Shown here piece by piece: positions 52,101-60,507 of a DNA stretch of 64,000 nt. The stretch spans positions 372,001 through 436,000 of the forward strand of contig JADJLA010000002.1 in the NCBI GenBank assembly GCA_016705695.1, read 5' to 3'. The DNA is from Sphingobacteriaceae bacterium. Its GTDB lineage: Bacteria; Bacteroidota; Bacteroidia; B-17B0; Aurantibacillaceae. Both the position numbers and the translations under genes were made by a program. A model generated the notes under the pieces. It made no database searches, was not told the DNA's origin, and saw only the letters and a list, made by a program, of their open reading frames with translations. Position 1 is the stretch's first letter; each line of letters starts with the position of its first letter.

Positions 52101-52280
52101 ATGTTGATCTTTGATCGTTGGGGCGAAAAATTATTCTCTTCTAATGATCAATTAAAAGGTTGGGATGGCGTTTTCAAAGGTAAATTATCTAAGAATGATG
52201 TGTATCCTTATTTGATAAAGTACACATCACTTGATGGAAAAACGCATACTAAATCAGGACACGTAACTTTATTGAAATAA
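49155..52280 (+). CDS. T9SS type-B surface protein with Ig-like repeats, 1041 aa
   Basis: Signal peptide ends near SVFAQN. Residues 20-330 form a Cys-rich head that includes LPIGFTFCFFGQTYTQFYIG and GSNGWIAF, a nidogen-like pattern common in Bacteroidota adhesins. Residues about 330-905 are Ig-like domains of 70-85 residues, each with a conserved C near the start, YTWSP or SYSWAP in the middle, and YTVxG near the end. One 240-residue unit (404-643) corresponds to the unit repeated four times in the next gene. The end (YIPNIFTPNDDGLNDIF, IFDRWGEKLF, GWDGVFKGK) is a CHU_C gliding-motility-associated domain, the type-B T9SS signal. Probably a cell-surface or secreted adhesin; ligand unknown. Confidence 0.9.
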   Translation: MNNTITKFLLGSFLTLGLNSVFAQNNCPSLGPDQYLPCGQTQTTLNANFTTCNPSTVTANQTNTYGVVNIPFAPQPTVGATNVILSDDSGTGALPIGFTFCFFGQTYTQFYIGSNGWIAFTAGQSTGFVSAAIPNAGFVPKNCIMGPWQDWHPGIAGGPYICYQTLGVAPCRRLVVSWRQCPMYSCTTTKGTFQIIIYETTNLIENHLTSKPACTQWAGGTAVEGIHNLAGTIGITVPGRNSTQWTATNNAWRWFPNGAVITPTITWYQVGNPVAIGTGPTITVVPAATGNSYTCKQDYGPCNVGFEICSAMPGNGPDTVFVQPLTAIIPTITAPTCAGVGSPTTISAAPSSPTNTYLWTGPSIVGPNNTPTITINGPGSYTCAISSTAAACTGTAFVNIAQSPTVTIASTSPSMCMFNTNNSLNSVSLTASGAPNFTWTNLSSVANTYSSTTQPFISITSIPPSNIGSITVIGSNGTCSASAMYTVLIIPNPTITVTSPSVCAGNTVAITASNASSFTWTPPATLSSNTGSTVIANTPTTTIYSVIGTSLGCNSSTENTTVTVVANPTVMVAPFTNTICFGNSLNLTASGATNYTWSPAGSLSVPNGPNVTASPTITTNYIVIGEAATCTTSAAYQVSVIALPSILSTPATHTICQYSSVNLFANGASSYSWSPTVGLNTSLGNHVIASPNLTTIYNIAGNNGACMAFGQVTVYVVPFPNLNISSPVSKICETQTTTIFATGAQSYSWAPLAGLSSPNTTASQAFPTVSTNYTIMGVNTGFGINCTMTKEILIEVLPKITPSISPSVTICNGQSTKLLADGSNTYSWTPSASLNNGTLANPVANPSITTMYTVNISNYGNCTVPATVLVRVNPTPTVYAGEDFAVNLDEPMYLNANGSGTLTWIAGEGIFCSVCPNSQITPKVSGCYKVRATNNFNCIAEDDVCVEVTTNYNIYIPNIFTPNDDGLNDIFLVHGTGLTKFEMLIFDRWGEKLFSSNDQLKGWDGVFKGKLSKNDVYPYLIKYTSLDGKTHTKSGHVTLLK
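50364..51083 (+). repeat. Single copy of the 240-residue three-domain unit
   Basis: Codons 404-643 encode three successive Ig-like domains: SPTVTIASTS-type with Cys then NSVSLTASGA, NPTITVTSPSVCAGN, and NPTVMVAPFTNTICFGN ending GEAATCTTSAAYQVSVIAL. The unit is exactly 720 bases, the same as units one and two in the neighbouring 2153-residue protein. Confidence 0.8.
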
Positions 52281-52300
52281 AATATCAAAATTATTTTTAT

Positions 52301-52333
52301 AAACGTCGATCAGAAATGGTCGGCGTTTTTTAT
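52301..52333 (+). terminator. Terminator between the two adhesin genes
   Basis: AAACGTCGATC and GTCGGCGTTT pair over about nine positions with two G-T pairs (52301-52328), followed by T residues. It begins 20 bases after the stop of the 1041-residue gene, so the two adhesins are probably transcribed separately. The remaining 190 bases before the next ATG show no exact promoter match. Confidence 0.65.
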
Positions 52334-52527
52334 TTGCATAACCATTCACTAAACGTTTAGAATAAGCGCTGTTGATAACCAATTGAGCTAAATAATCTTA
52401 AAGCTTGGTAAAACGACCTTACGGCTGAGCAAGCCCATATCCATTTTTAATAACTATTGTGTAACTTAAAGAGATTGATAATCAGTTATTTACTGCTTCA
52501 ATTACTAACTAGGGAAAATTATTTTAC

Positions 52528-55500
52528 ATGAATATAAAATTTACACTTTTTGGTTTAGCCTCACTGATCCTATTTGGATCAGTAAGTGCTCAAATTAGTT
52601 TAAGTCCTGCGCAAATAACCACCGCGCAAATTAATACTAATGCAACAACATCAACCAACTGGAACCCCAATTTACTAGGGACTTGTGCAGCTACTTGTGT
52701 TCCGCTTAATATTCCAAACCCCAATTCAAATCCTAAAGGTGGCGGCAATGACCAAACCAATAATGGTAACGGTACAATTGCTACTATATACACAATGTCT
52801 GCTTGCGGTTTAAATTATGTTTTGGGAGAAGTAAAAACCGGCAAGCGTTATTCTCCTGCAGCCGCAAATCAACCCGTTGCTATTTCAATCACCGGTATTC
52901 CTCTTTGTAAATCAATTTTGAAAGCCTATTTATATGTTGGGGGATCCGGAAATGGGCTTGCCTTTAGTACTACCATGGTAAATCCTGCTGCTACTCCTTC
53001 GGTTTTTCCTATGACAGCCATTGGAAATCACCTTGATAAATGCTGGGGCTATACAGGAACTTATAACTATCGCGCAGATGTTACCGCATTGATCACTGGA
53101 AATGGAAATTACATGGTTTCAGGTATTCCAACCAGCATTACAACTCCGGGTAACGATATGGACGGAGCAAGTTTAGTGATCATTTATTCAGATCCTACTC
53201 AAGCTTATACCGGACACATTGTAATTGGTGATGGTTGCCAAGTGAATGCATCAACTACAGGTACTCTAGCAAATACACTCACTGGTTTTAACTCTTGCGC
53301 TAACTCAACATTCGCCAATGCATTTTATATCATAAGCGATCTTCAAAATATATTAGCAACAGGTTGCAAAATGAATAGTGCTGCCTATAACTTTAATTAT
53401 CCGGCAGCCTCAAACAAATGGTGGGATAATATTCAAGCGCCTGCAAATGCTGTTACTGCCGGGCAAAACACATGTTTGTTTGGATGTACCAATACTGCTG
53501 ATTGTTACAATATTGTTACTGAGGGATTGTACTGGAGAACAAACTGTCTTCCATGCGCTGTTGTTCCATTAGCTGTTACAACGGCAACAACATCTAGTTG
53601 TACGGTTGGTTCTGCAACTGCATTTGCAACGGGTGGTACAGGTCCGTATTCATACACATGGACACCAACGGCTTTAAACACATCTGTAATAACTAGCGTT
53701 GCTCCGGGAACTTATTCTGTGAAAGTAATGGATGCAACAGGATGTGCTACTGTAAATGCTATAGTAGTAATTCCTCCGGGCTCTGCAACGATCGGAGCAA
53801 CAAGCGCAACAGTTTGCCCAGGTGTTGGTGCTGCACTTACTGCTACAGGAGCATTAACTTATACCTGGAATCCAGGAAATATCATCGGTCCATCTGCAAC
53901 ATTTACTCCGGCGGCTACACAAGTGTACACCGTTATTGGCTCCGCAGCAGGTGGTTGTACGGCGCAAGCAACAGGTACGATCACAGTTAATCCGGTTCCT
54001 GTTCCATTACCAAATAGTAATAGTCCGATTTGTACAGGGGGCAGTATTGCATTAACCGTTAATGCATTTCCAACTTATACATGGACAGGACCAAACGCAT
54101 TTATCAGTAGTTTGCAAAATCCTACAATAACAAATGCTGCGCCAGTCAACGCAGGAAGTTATACGGTAAAAGTTACAAGCGCATTAGGATGTACAGCCCA
54201 AGCAGTAGTTGTTGTTATTGTAAACCCAACTCCAACTATTAGCGTTGGTAATCCCGGTCCATACTGCGCAGGCTCTCCAATAAATTTAACCGTAACAGCT
54301 GCGGCAAGTTATACCTGGACTGGGCCATTGGCATTTACAAGTAATTTACAAAATCCAACCATTGCTAATAGCACAACAAACATGGCAGGCCCTTATGTTG
54401 TTACTGTAACAGCCGCAGGCGGATGTAAGAGCACAGGAACAGTGAATGTTGTTGTGAATGCGCTTCCAACACCAACGGCCACAAGTAACTCGCCAATATG
54501 TTTAAATAAACAAATAAATCTTTTTGCAAACCCTGCAGCTAGTTCTTATACCTGGAGTGGACCAAATGCATTTGCAAGTAATGCACAAAATCCATCCATA
54601 GCAACGGCATCATTAGTGAATGGCGGAAATTATACCGTTACTGTAACTAATGCAGCAGGCTGTACTAATACCTCAGTTGTAACCGTTGTGATCAATCCAC
54701 TTCCCGCTGTAGTAGTAAATAATCCTGTTACATGTGTTGGCTCAACATTTACATTAACAGCTATAACCGGAACTGCTTTTGCATGGACAGGACCAAATGC
54801 TTATAACTCTCCGGTTCAAAATCCATCATTTGCAAATGCACAAACTACACATAGCGGAAATTACACGGTTATAGTAACAAGCGCACAAGGCTGTACAAAT
54901 AGTGCAGTTGCCGGTGTTACAGTTATTACAAACCCAACTGTTACTGTTGCAGGAACAAACACATTATGTTCTCAAAATTTTAACGGATCGCCGAACACAA
55001 CAACCTTAACAGCTAGCGGTGCTTTTACATATCAATGGACTCTACCTGTAGGATTCTCTGCAACACCAAACACAAGTAGTAACCCAATTGTGGTAACTCC
55101 TCCTTTAACTTCTGTTCCAATGGTTGTAACTATGACCGTATTAGGAACAGCGGGTTCTTGTACAAATCAAGCAGTTTATACAATCACAGTTGTTCCAAAT
55201 CCAACTATTGCCACAACAAGTGGAAGTATGTGCGCAGGAACACAAGTAACACTCACAGCAAGTAATGCGACAACGTATACATGGACACCTAGTGCAACAT
55301 TAAATACACCAAACGGACCAAATGTGATTGCAAATCCAAGCGTAACAACGGTATATAGTATTATTGGAAGTAGCGTTGGCTGCAACAGTCAAACACAAAA
55401 TGCAACAGCCAGTGTAGTTCCAAATCCAACTGTTACCATTAATCCAAACCCTGCTTTAATTTGCTTAGGAAGTTCAATAAACCTTACAGCATCCGGTGCA

Positions 55501-58500
55501 ACAACTTATACTTGGAGTCCAAACATTGCCTTAACAACTACAAATGCTGCAAATACAACAGCCAATCCAACAGTCACTACAACATATACCATTATTGGTT
55601 CACAAGCAACTTGTACTAATCTTGCAACCGTGCAGGTATCTGTAATTGGTTTACCAACTGTAAGTATTGCCGGAACAAATACATTATGTTCACAAAACTT
55701 TAATGGATCTCCTGCAACAACTACATTAACAGCAAGCGGCGCCGGTACTTATGTATGGACGTTGCCTGCAGGATTCTCAGGAAGTCCTAACTTAACAAGC
55801 AATCCATTAGTGATCACTCCTCCTGTAACTTCTGTACCGATGGTAGCTACCATGACTGTTTTAGGGACAGCAGGAACTTGCACCAGCTTAGCAGTATTCA
55901 ATTTAACTGTAATTCCAAATCCAACTATTGCTACCACAAGCGGCAGCATGTGTGCGGGAACAAGCGTGAACTTAACTGCAAGTAATGCTACAACGTATAC
56001 TTGGACACCAAGTGCAACATTAAATACTTCAAACGGACCAAGTGTTATTGCCAGCCCTGCAGTAACAACGGTATACAGTATTATTGGAAGTAGTGTTGGA
56101 TGTAACAGCCAAACACAAAATGCAACGGCTAACGTAGTTGCAAATCCTACTGTAACTATTTTACCAAATCCTGCAGTGATTTGTTTAAATCAAGCAATTA
56201 ACCTTACTGCAAGTGGCGCTAATAATTATACATGGAGTCCGAACATTGCTTTAACCATAACTAACGGACCAAATACAACAGCCAATCCAACAGTAACTAC
56301 AGTTTATCAAGTAATAGGAGAAGCTGCTACATGTACACATGTAGCAAATATCACTGTAAGTGTTTTACCACTTCCTACAATAACAATTGTACCAAGCAGT
56401 CCAACGCTATGTATGAACAACTTTAACGGTTCACCAAATACAGTTTCATTAACGGCAAACGGTGCGGCAAGTTACACATGGGGACCAATTATTGGTTTAA
56501 CCACAAATACATTAAATGGTTCAATGATTGTTGGTACTGCTAACGGAAATAATGCACCAAGCGGAAGTGTAATAGGTGCCAATGGAACTTGTACCAGCTC
56601 TGCAACATTTACATTGAGTGTTATCGATAATCCGATCATCGCAGTAACATCAGAAAGTATGTGCGCGGGAACGAGCGCAACATTATCAGCAATAAATGCT
56701 ATCACTTATACATGGAGCCCAAGCACAACATTAAATACCGCTAATGGACCAAGTGTAATTGCGAGCCCAGCTGTAACAACCCTCTATAGTGTTATTGGAG
56801 GAAGTGCCGGTTGCAACAGTCAAACCCAGAACGGTGTTGTAACTGTTGTAAATAATCCAACAGTAAGTATTGCTCCTACTACACCAACCATTTGTTTTGG
56901 AGGTTCAATAAACTTAACTGCCAACGGTGCTAATAATTATACATGGAGTCCAAATACGGCTATCAGCTCAACTGTTGGTAATGCAGTAACGGTAAATCCA
57001 ACAGTAACAACTGTGTATTCAATTATTGGAGAAGCGGCTACCTGTACAAATACAGCGGCACAAACAGTAACCGTTGTTCCTTTACCAATTATTAGTATTG
57101 GGTTAAGTAATGGCAGTATGTGTATGAACAATTTCAATGGTTCAAATAATCAGATTACAGTTACAGCAAGTGGAGCAACTTCTTATAACTGGATAGGCTT
57201 TACCGGAATTGGTAACAGCACTAGTTCAGGACCAAACGTGATCGTAACAGCCATTCCAAATTCACCAATAGGAACAGGAACAGTTATTGGCACGGTAGGA
57301 ACTTGTACCAACATTGCAAGCTTTACTGTAATTGCAATTCCAAATCCTGTTATTGCGGTAACATCTGCCAGTATGTGTTTAGGAACAAGTGCAACATTAA
57401 ACGCAAGCGGTGCTACAACATATGTTTGGTCGCCGGGAAATACATTGAATCAAACAATTGGAAGTTCAGTAATTGCTAATCCTGCAAATACTACTGTTTA
57501 CAGTGTGATTGGAACGAGCTTAAATTGTAACAGTACAACAGAAACAGGAACAGTAGATGTTGTTGCAAACCCTGTGATAGTAATATCCCCTGTAACTCCA
57601 ACCATTTGTGCCGGAGATGCAATTGGCTTAAGCGCGTTTGGAGCTACAAACTATACATGGGCGCCTTCTAATTCATTGAACACTGCATTTGGTGCAAACG
57701 TTATTGCATCACCGATGGTAACAACAAATTATATTGTAATTGGAGAAGCTGCTACTTGTACGTCAACAGCAATGAGACAAGTTCTGGTAATACAATTACC
57801 TACCCTACAAGCTATATGTGATAGAACAGTAATTTGTTTAGGCGATAAAACAAACATTAACGCTAACGGTGCTAACTCATATACATGGAATCCTGTTTAT
57901 GGATTAAGCAGTGGTAGTTCAAATTTTGTGGTAGTAAATCCTACCTCATCTATGAATTACACATTGATCGGTACTAACGGTGTTTGTACAGCATCTTTAA
58001 GTGTTCCAATAGTTGTATTACAAAAACCATTATTAAACCTTACAACTAGCGCACCAAGAATTTGTATAGGTAGTAAATCAACCATCTTTGCTTCGGGTGC
58101 TCAAAGCTATAGCTGGTCGCCAATGGCTGATTCAACTGTTGCCAACTACGCCATTGTGAGCCCTTCAGTTTCCACGAACTACACTGTAACAGGGGTTAAC
58201 TTTACAGGAACTGTTGGTTGCGCTTTCACTAAAGAAATTCTAGTAGAAGTTGTGCCGCAGGTTACTGCTTCAGTAAACAACAGTGTTGTTATTTGCGAAG
58301 GCGAATCAGTAAAATTAAATGCAGGTGGTAGCAATACATACTTATGGGCTCCAGGTGCCGGCTTAAGTAATTCATTGATCGCTCAACCTTATGCAAGCCC
58401 TAATATTACAACTGAATACACAGTGTATATTTCAAACGGAGGATATTGCGGAAGCAAAGCAACCGTATTGGTTAAAGTTCATCCAATGCCTGTAGTTGAT

Positions 58501-58989
58501 GCAGGACCAGATCTTACATTTAATTCTGATGAACCAATGTACCTCAATGCCAAAGGTACCGGAACATTAAGTTGGATCTTAGGTGATGGTATCATGTGTC
58601 GTGTTTGCCCTAACTCGCAATTTATGACCAAGAAAAGCGGTGTATACCAAATACAAGCTGTGAGCGAATATGGTTGCAGAGCTATAGATGATGTGAATAT
58701 TGAGATCACAAACGAGTACAGTGTTTATATACCAAATATCTTTACTCCTAACTTTGATGGATTAAATGATACGTTCTTAGTGTACGGTGTTGGAATTTCT
58801 GAAATACAAGTAACTATCTTTGATCGTTGGGGTGAGCAAGTTTATCACGACGATAATCAAACAAAAGGTTGGGATGGCACTTACAAAGATGAATTAAGCA
58901 AGAATGATGTGTATGTTTATCTGGTGAAATACACTGCGCTTGATGGTAAAAAACACACCAAAACAGGGCACGTAACTTTATTGAAATAA
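52528..58989 (+). CDS. Giant T9SS type-B repeat adhesin, 2153 aa
   Basis: Signal peptide ends near SVSAQI. Residues 20-345 form a Cys-containing head unrelated to that of the 1041-residue protein (RADVTALITGNGNYMVSG and GASLVIIYSDP resemble DUF3344-like surface domains). A SprB-type repeat follows at about 350-415 (ATGGTGPYSYTWTP), then one Ig-like domain and four further Ig-like repeats with SPICxG and YTWTGPNAF, of about 78 residues. Residues 803-1757 are four in-register copies of a 240-residue three-domain unit. The C-terminal 395 residues (three Ig-like domains, a fourth DEPMYLNAKGTG domain and CHU_C) align throughout with the 1041-residue protein. Export by the type IX system is expected; the ligand is unknown. 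The sequence is strongly biased to Thr, Ser, Asn, Ala and Val. Confidence 0.92.
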   Translation: MNIKFTLFGLASLILFGSVSAQISLSPAQITTAQINTNATTSTNWNPNLLGTCAATCVPLNIPNPNSNPKGGGNDQTNNGNGTIATIYTMSACGLNYVLGEVKTGKRYSPAAANQPVAISITGIPLCKSILKAYLYVGGSGNGLAFSTTMVNPAATPSVFPMTAIGNHLDKCWGYTGTYNYRADVTALITGNGNYMVSGIPTSITTPGNDMDGASLVIIYSDPTQAYTGHIVIGDGCQVNASTTGTLANTLTGFNSCANSTFANAFYIISDLQNILATGCKMNSAAYNFNYPAASNKWWDNIQAPANAVTAGQNTCLFGCTNTADCYNIVTEGLYWRTNCLPCAVVPLAVTTATTSSCTVGSATAFATGGTGPYSYTWTPTALNTSVITSVAPGTYSVKVMDATGCATVNAIVVIPPGSATIGATSATVCPGVGAALTATGALTYTWNPGNIIGPSATFTPAATQVYTVIGSAAGGCTAQATGTITVNPVPVPLPNSNSPICTGGSIALTVNAFPTYTWTGPNAFISSLQNPTITNAAPVNAGSYTVKVTSALGCTAQAVVVVIVNPTPTISVGNPGPYCAGSPINLTVTAAASYTWTGPLAFTSNLQNPTIANSTTNMAGPYVVTVTAAGGCKSTGTVNVVVNALPTPTATSNSPICLNKQINLFANPAASSYTWSGPNAFASNAQNPSIATASLVNGGNYTVTVTNAAGCTNTSVVTVVINPLPAVVVNNPVTCVGSTFTLTAITGTAFAWTGPNAYNSPVQNPSFANAQTTHSGNYTVIVTSAQGCTNSAVAGVTVITNPTVTVAGTNTLCSQNFNGSPNTTTLTASGAFTYQWTLPVGFSATPNTSSNPIVVTPPLTSVPMVVTMTVLGTAGSCTNQAVYTITVVPNPTIATTSGSMCAGTQVTLTASNATTYTWTPSATLNTPNGPNVIANPSVTTVYSIIGSSVGCNSQTQNATASVVPNPTVTINPNPALICLGSSINLTASGATTYTWSPNIALTTTNAANTTANPTVTTTYTIIGSQATCTNLATVQVSVIGLPTVSIAGTNTLCSQNFNGSPATTTLTASGAGTYVWTLPAGFSGSPNLTSNPLVITPPVTSVPMVATMTVLGTAGTCTSLAVFNLTVIPNPTIATTSGSMCAGTSVNLTASNATTYTWTPSATLNTSNGPSVIASPAVTTVYSIIGSSVGCNSQTQNATANVVANPTVTILPNPAVICLNQAINLTASGANNYTWSPNIALTITNGPNTTANPTVTTVYQVIGEAATCTHVANITVSVLPLPTITIVPSSPTLCMNNFNGSPNTVSLTANGAASYTWGPIIGLTTNTLNGSMIVGTANGNNAPSGSVIGANGTCTSSATFTLSVIDNPIIAVTSESMCAGTSATLSAINAITYTWSPSTTLNTANGPSVIASPAVTTLYSVIGGSAGCNSQTQNGVVTVVNNPTVSIAPTTPTICFGGSINLTANGANNYTWSPNTAISSTVGNAVTVNPTVTTVYSIIGEAATCTNTAAQTVTVVPLPIISIGLSNGSMCMNNFNGSNNQITVTASGATSYNWIGFTGIGNSTSSGPNVIVTAIPNSPIGTGTVIGTVGTCTNIASFTVIAIPNPVIAVTSASMCLGTSATLNASGATTYVWSPGNTLNQTIGSSVIANPANTTVYSVIGTSLNCNSTTETGTVDVVANPVIVISPVTPTICAGDAIGLSAFGATNYTWAPSNSLNTAFGANVIASPMVTTNYIVIGEAATCTSTAMRQVLVIQLPTLQAICDRTVICLGDKTNINANGANSYTWNPVYGLSSGSSNFVVVNPTSSMNYTLIGTNGVCTASLSVPIVVLQKPLLNLTTSAPRICIGSKSTIFASGAQSYSWSPMADSTVANYAIVSPSVSTNYTVTGVNFTGTVGCAFTKEILVEVVPQVTASVNNSVVICEGESVKLNAGGSNTYLWAPGAGLSNSLIAQPYASPNITTEYTVYISNGGYCGSKATVLVKVHPMPVVDAGPDLTFNSDEPMYLNAKGTGTLSWILGDGIMCRVCPNSQFMTKKSGVYQIQAVSEYGCRAIDDVNIEITNEYSVYIPNIFTPNFDGLNDTFLVYGVGISEIQVTIFDRWGEQVYHDDNQTKGWDGTYKDELSKNDVYVYLVKYTALDGKKHTKTGHVTLLK
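54001..54930 (+). repeat. Four tandem Ig-like repeats of about 234 bases
   Basis: Codons near residues 492-801 encode four copies with the plan SPICxGxxINLT, YTWTGPNAF, LQNPTI, GSYTVxVT and GC. Starts are near 54001, 54229, 54463 and 54697. The middle phrase YTWTGPNAF and the acidic-free composition separate them from the 240-residue units downstream. Confidence 0.75.
54934..57798 (+). repeat. Four tandem copies of a 711-720 base three-domain unit
   Basis: Units start at 54934, 55654, 56374 and 57085 and end at 57798, with lengths of 720, 720, 711 and 714 bases. Each has domain A (TLC or SMC, then a NFNGS phrase), domain B (SMCAGT, GCNSQTQN) and domain C (ICxGxxINLTA, ATCTxxA). Units one and two are visibly the most alike at DNA level, with long near-identical stretches such as ACAACGTATAC and AGTGCAACATTAAATAC. 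All units preserve frame. Confidence 0.88.
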
Positions 58990-59004
58990 GAAATTAGTTC
59001 AAAT

Positions 59005-59036
59005 AAAAATCCCCACTAGATCTAGTGGGGATTTTT
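59005..59036. terminator. Bidirectional terminator between adhesin and creD
   Basis: A perfect 16-bp inverted repeat, AAAAATCCCCACTAGA (59005-59020) with TCTAGTGGGGATTTTT (59021-59036), extended by further T. It ends both the giant adhesin gene and the convergent creD gene. Confidence 0.9.
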
Positions 59037-59073
59037 TTATGGCCATAAGTTTCAGATCAGATACACCTAATAT

Positions 59074-60444
59074 CTATTTGGCTTTCGTTTTTCCCAAATT
59101 ATACCAATCGATCTTACGTGTATAATTCATAATAGCAAACATTACTATAAACAACCCTAAACTTCCTATAAGCAGGGCGTAACTTTCGAGTTGAATAATA
59201 ACAAACATAAATCCATAAAGCAACGTAAGCATACCGCCAATGGCTGCATAAACACGTGTTCCTTTGAACAAGTAATAAATAAAATACGTTATGGCCGCTA
59301 CCGTCATTACCGTTGCAATTAAATATGCTAATGAGAATATCATATACTCACTAAATGATAATAGCAAAGTGTAAAACAAACATAAAGCAAAACCTACAAT
59401 AATATAATTAAAGGGATGGATCCTTTTTTGTTGCGTGATCTCAACAAAAAAGAAAACCAGAAACGTTAGCAAAATGATCATCATGGCATACTTAACTGAA
59501 CGACTTGTTTTTTGATAGCCATCAATTGGCATAATAAGATCTACGCCAAAAGCACTATATGAAATGTTATACGCATCGTCGATGAACATTTGCGGATAAT
59601 TTCGATTCAAATGCAATACCTTCCAATTTGCCGTAAATCCATTCACATCCACCGTTGAAGTATCAGGCAAGAACTGTCCATTAAAAGCCGGTGTTTGCCA
59701 CGAAGAATTCACTTTTACCTTTGTTGTTTTACCAACAGGTACAAAAAATAATTGCTCGCTTCCTTTCAGGTCAATATCTAAACTTATATCATGACCGGAC
59801 GCTAAGAATTTATCCACGCTATCTATCATGAGTTGAGATATAGCGCCCGATTCAAAAACATCTCTTGCCACTACACCCGGATTAAATTGATAATTTTCAT
59901 TATCAAATCGCATCTCCAATTTTTCCTTGATACCTCGCATATCGCTCAGGCCAAGCACTACAGAAGCTTCTTTCCAAATAAAATTCTCTTTTGGAATGGT
60001 GATCGTATTCAAATTGAATTTACCGAATGATGCATTGATCTTTACTTTAGAATTATATACCACAACTTCGTAAATATTACGATGTCTTTTTTCAGGAAGA
60101 ACCTTCCCGTCAAAATCAACTTTATCGGGAAGAATGTACAAATGATGTTTTACCGAACGCATCACTTTATTAGTGTCGCGATAATACTCAAGATAAGGTA
60201 ATACCAAAATAGGTCCGGTAATGGTTTGCCTTCCACTCCACTTACTGGAGATATCAACGAAGGCTTGTGTTTGGTTACCTTCACGTTCATCTATAAGACT
60301 ATGAATAATAACTTGAGGAATAATGAAAATAAGAAGGAGAACAAAAATGATGATGCTTTTAATGAAGACGTGATATTTACCAAATACACTTTCTTCCTTT
60401 GGAACTTGCGAAAGTCCGGGTTGCGGGTTGTTGTTTTCTTCCAT
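59074..60444 (-). CDS. creD: CreD family inner-membrane protein
   Basis: 456 residues from ATG 60444; the open frame runs to 60465 but those seven residues are not needed. One N-terminal helix (about 27-50) precedes a large periplasmic domain with QTITGPILVLPYLE and WTPAF-like strands (SSWQTPAFNGQFLPD, FTANWKVLHLNRNYPQ). About five C-terminal helices contain FFFVEITQQKRIHPFNYIIVG and YGFMFVIIQLESYALLIGS, all characteristic of CreD. In Enterobacteria CreD belongs to the cre regulon and affects envelope integrity; no creBC-like regulators occur here. Confidence 0.93.
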   Translation of the reverse strand: MEENNNPQPGLSQVPKEESVFGKYHVFIKSIIIFVLLLIFIIPQVIIHSLIDEREGNQTQAFVDISSKWSGRQTITGPILVLPYLEYYRDTNKVMRSVKHHLYILPDKVDFDGKVLPEKRHRNIYEVVVYNSKVKINASFGKFNLNTITIPKENFIWKEASVVLGLSDMRGIKEKLEMRFDNENYQFNPGVVARDVFESGAISQLMIDSVDKFLASGHDISLDIDLKGSEQLFFVPVGKTTKVKVNSSWQTPAFNGQFLPDTSTVDVNGFTANWKVLHLNRNYPQMFIDDAYNISYSAFGVDLIMPIDGYQKTSRSVKYAMMIILLTFLVFFFVEITQQKRIHPFNYIIVGFALCLFYTLLLSFSEYMIFSLAYLIATVMTVAAITYFIYYLFKGTRVYAAIGGMLTLLYGFMFVIIQLESYALLIGSLGLFIVMFAIMNYTRKIDWYNLGKTKAK

Positions 60445-60507
60445 GTTTGGGGATTTTATACCCAAAGGAAGATAATTAAAGCTTTGCTTGAACGATTTTA
60501 ACGAAGT

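Noticed and set aside
50048..57137. Many minus-strand open frames within the two adhesin genes
   Set aside because: They recur at the repeat period and reflect the biased codon use of Thr/Asn/Val repeats on the other strand.
54001..57798. CRISPR-like array
   Set aside because: The repeats are long, coding and in frame, with no constant short repeat and unique spacer pattern.
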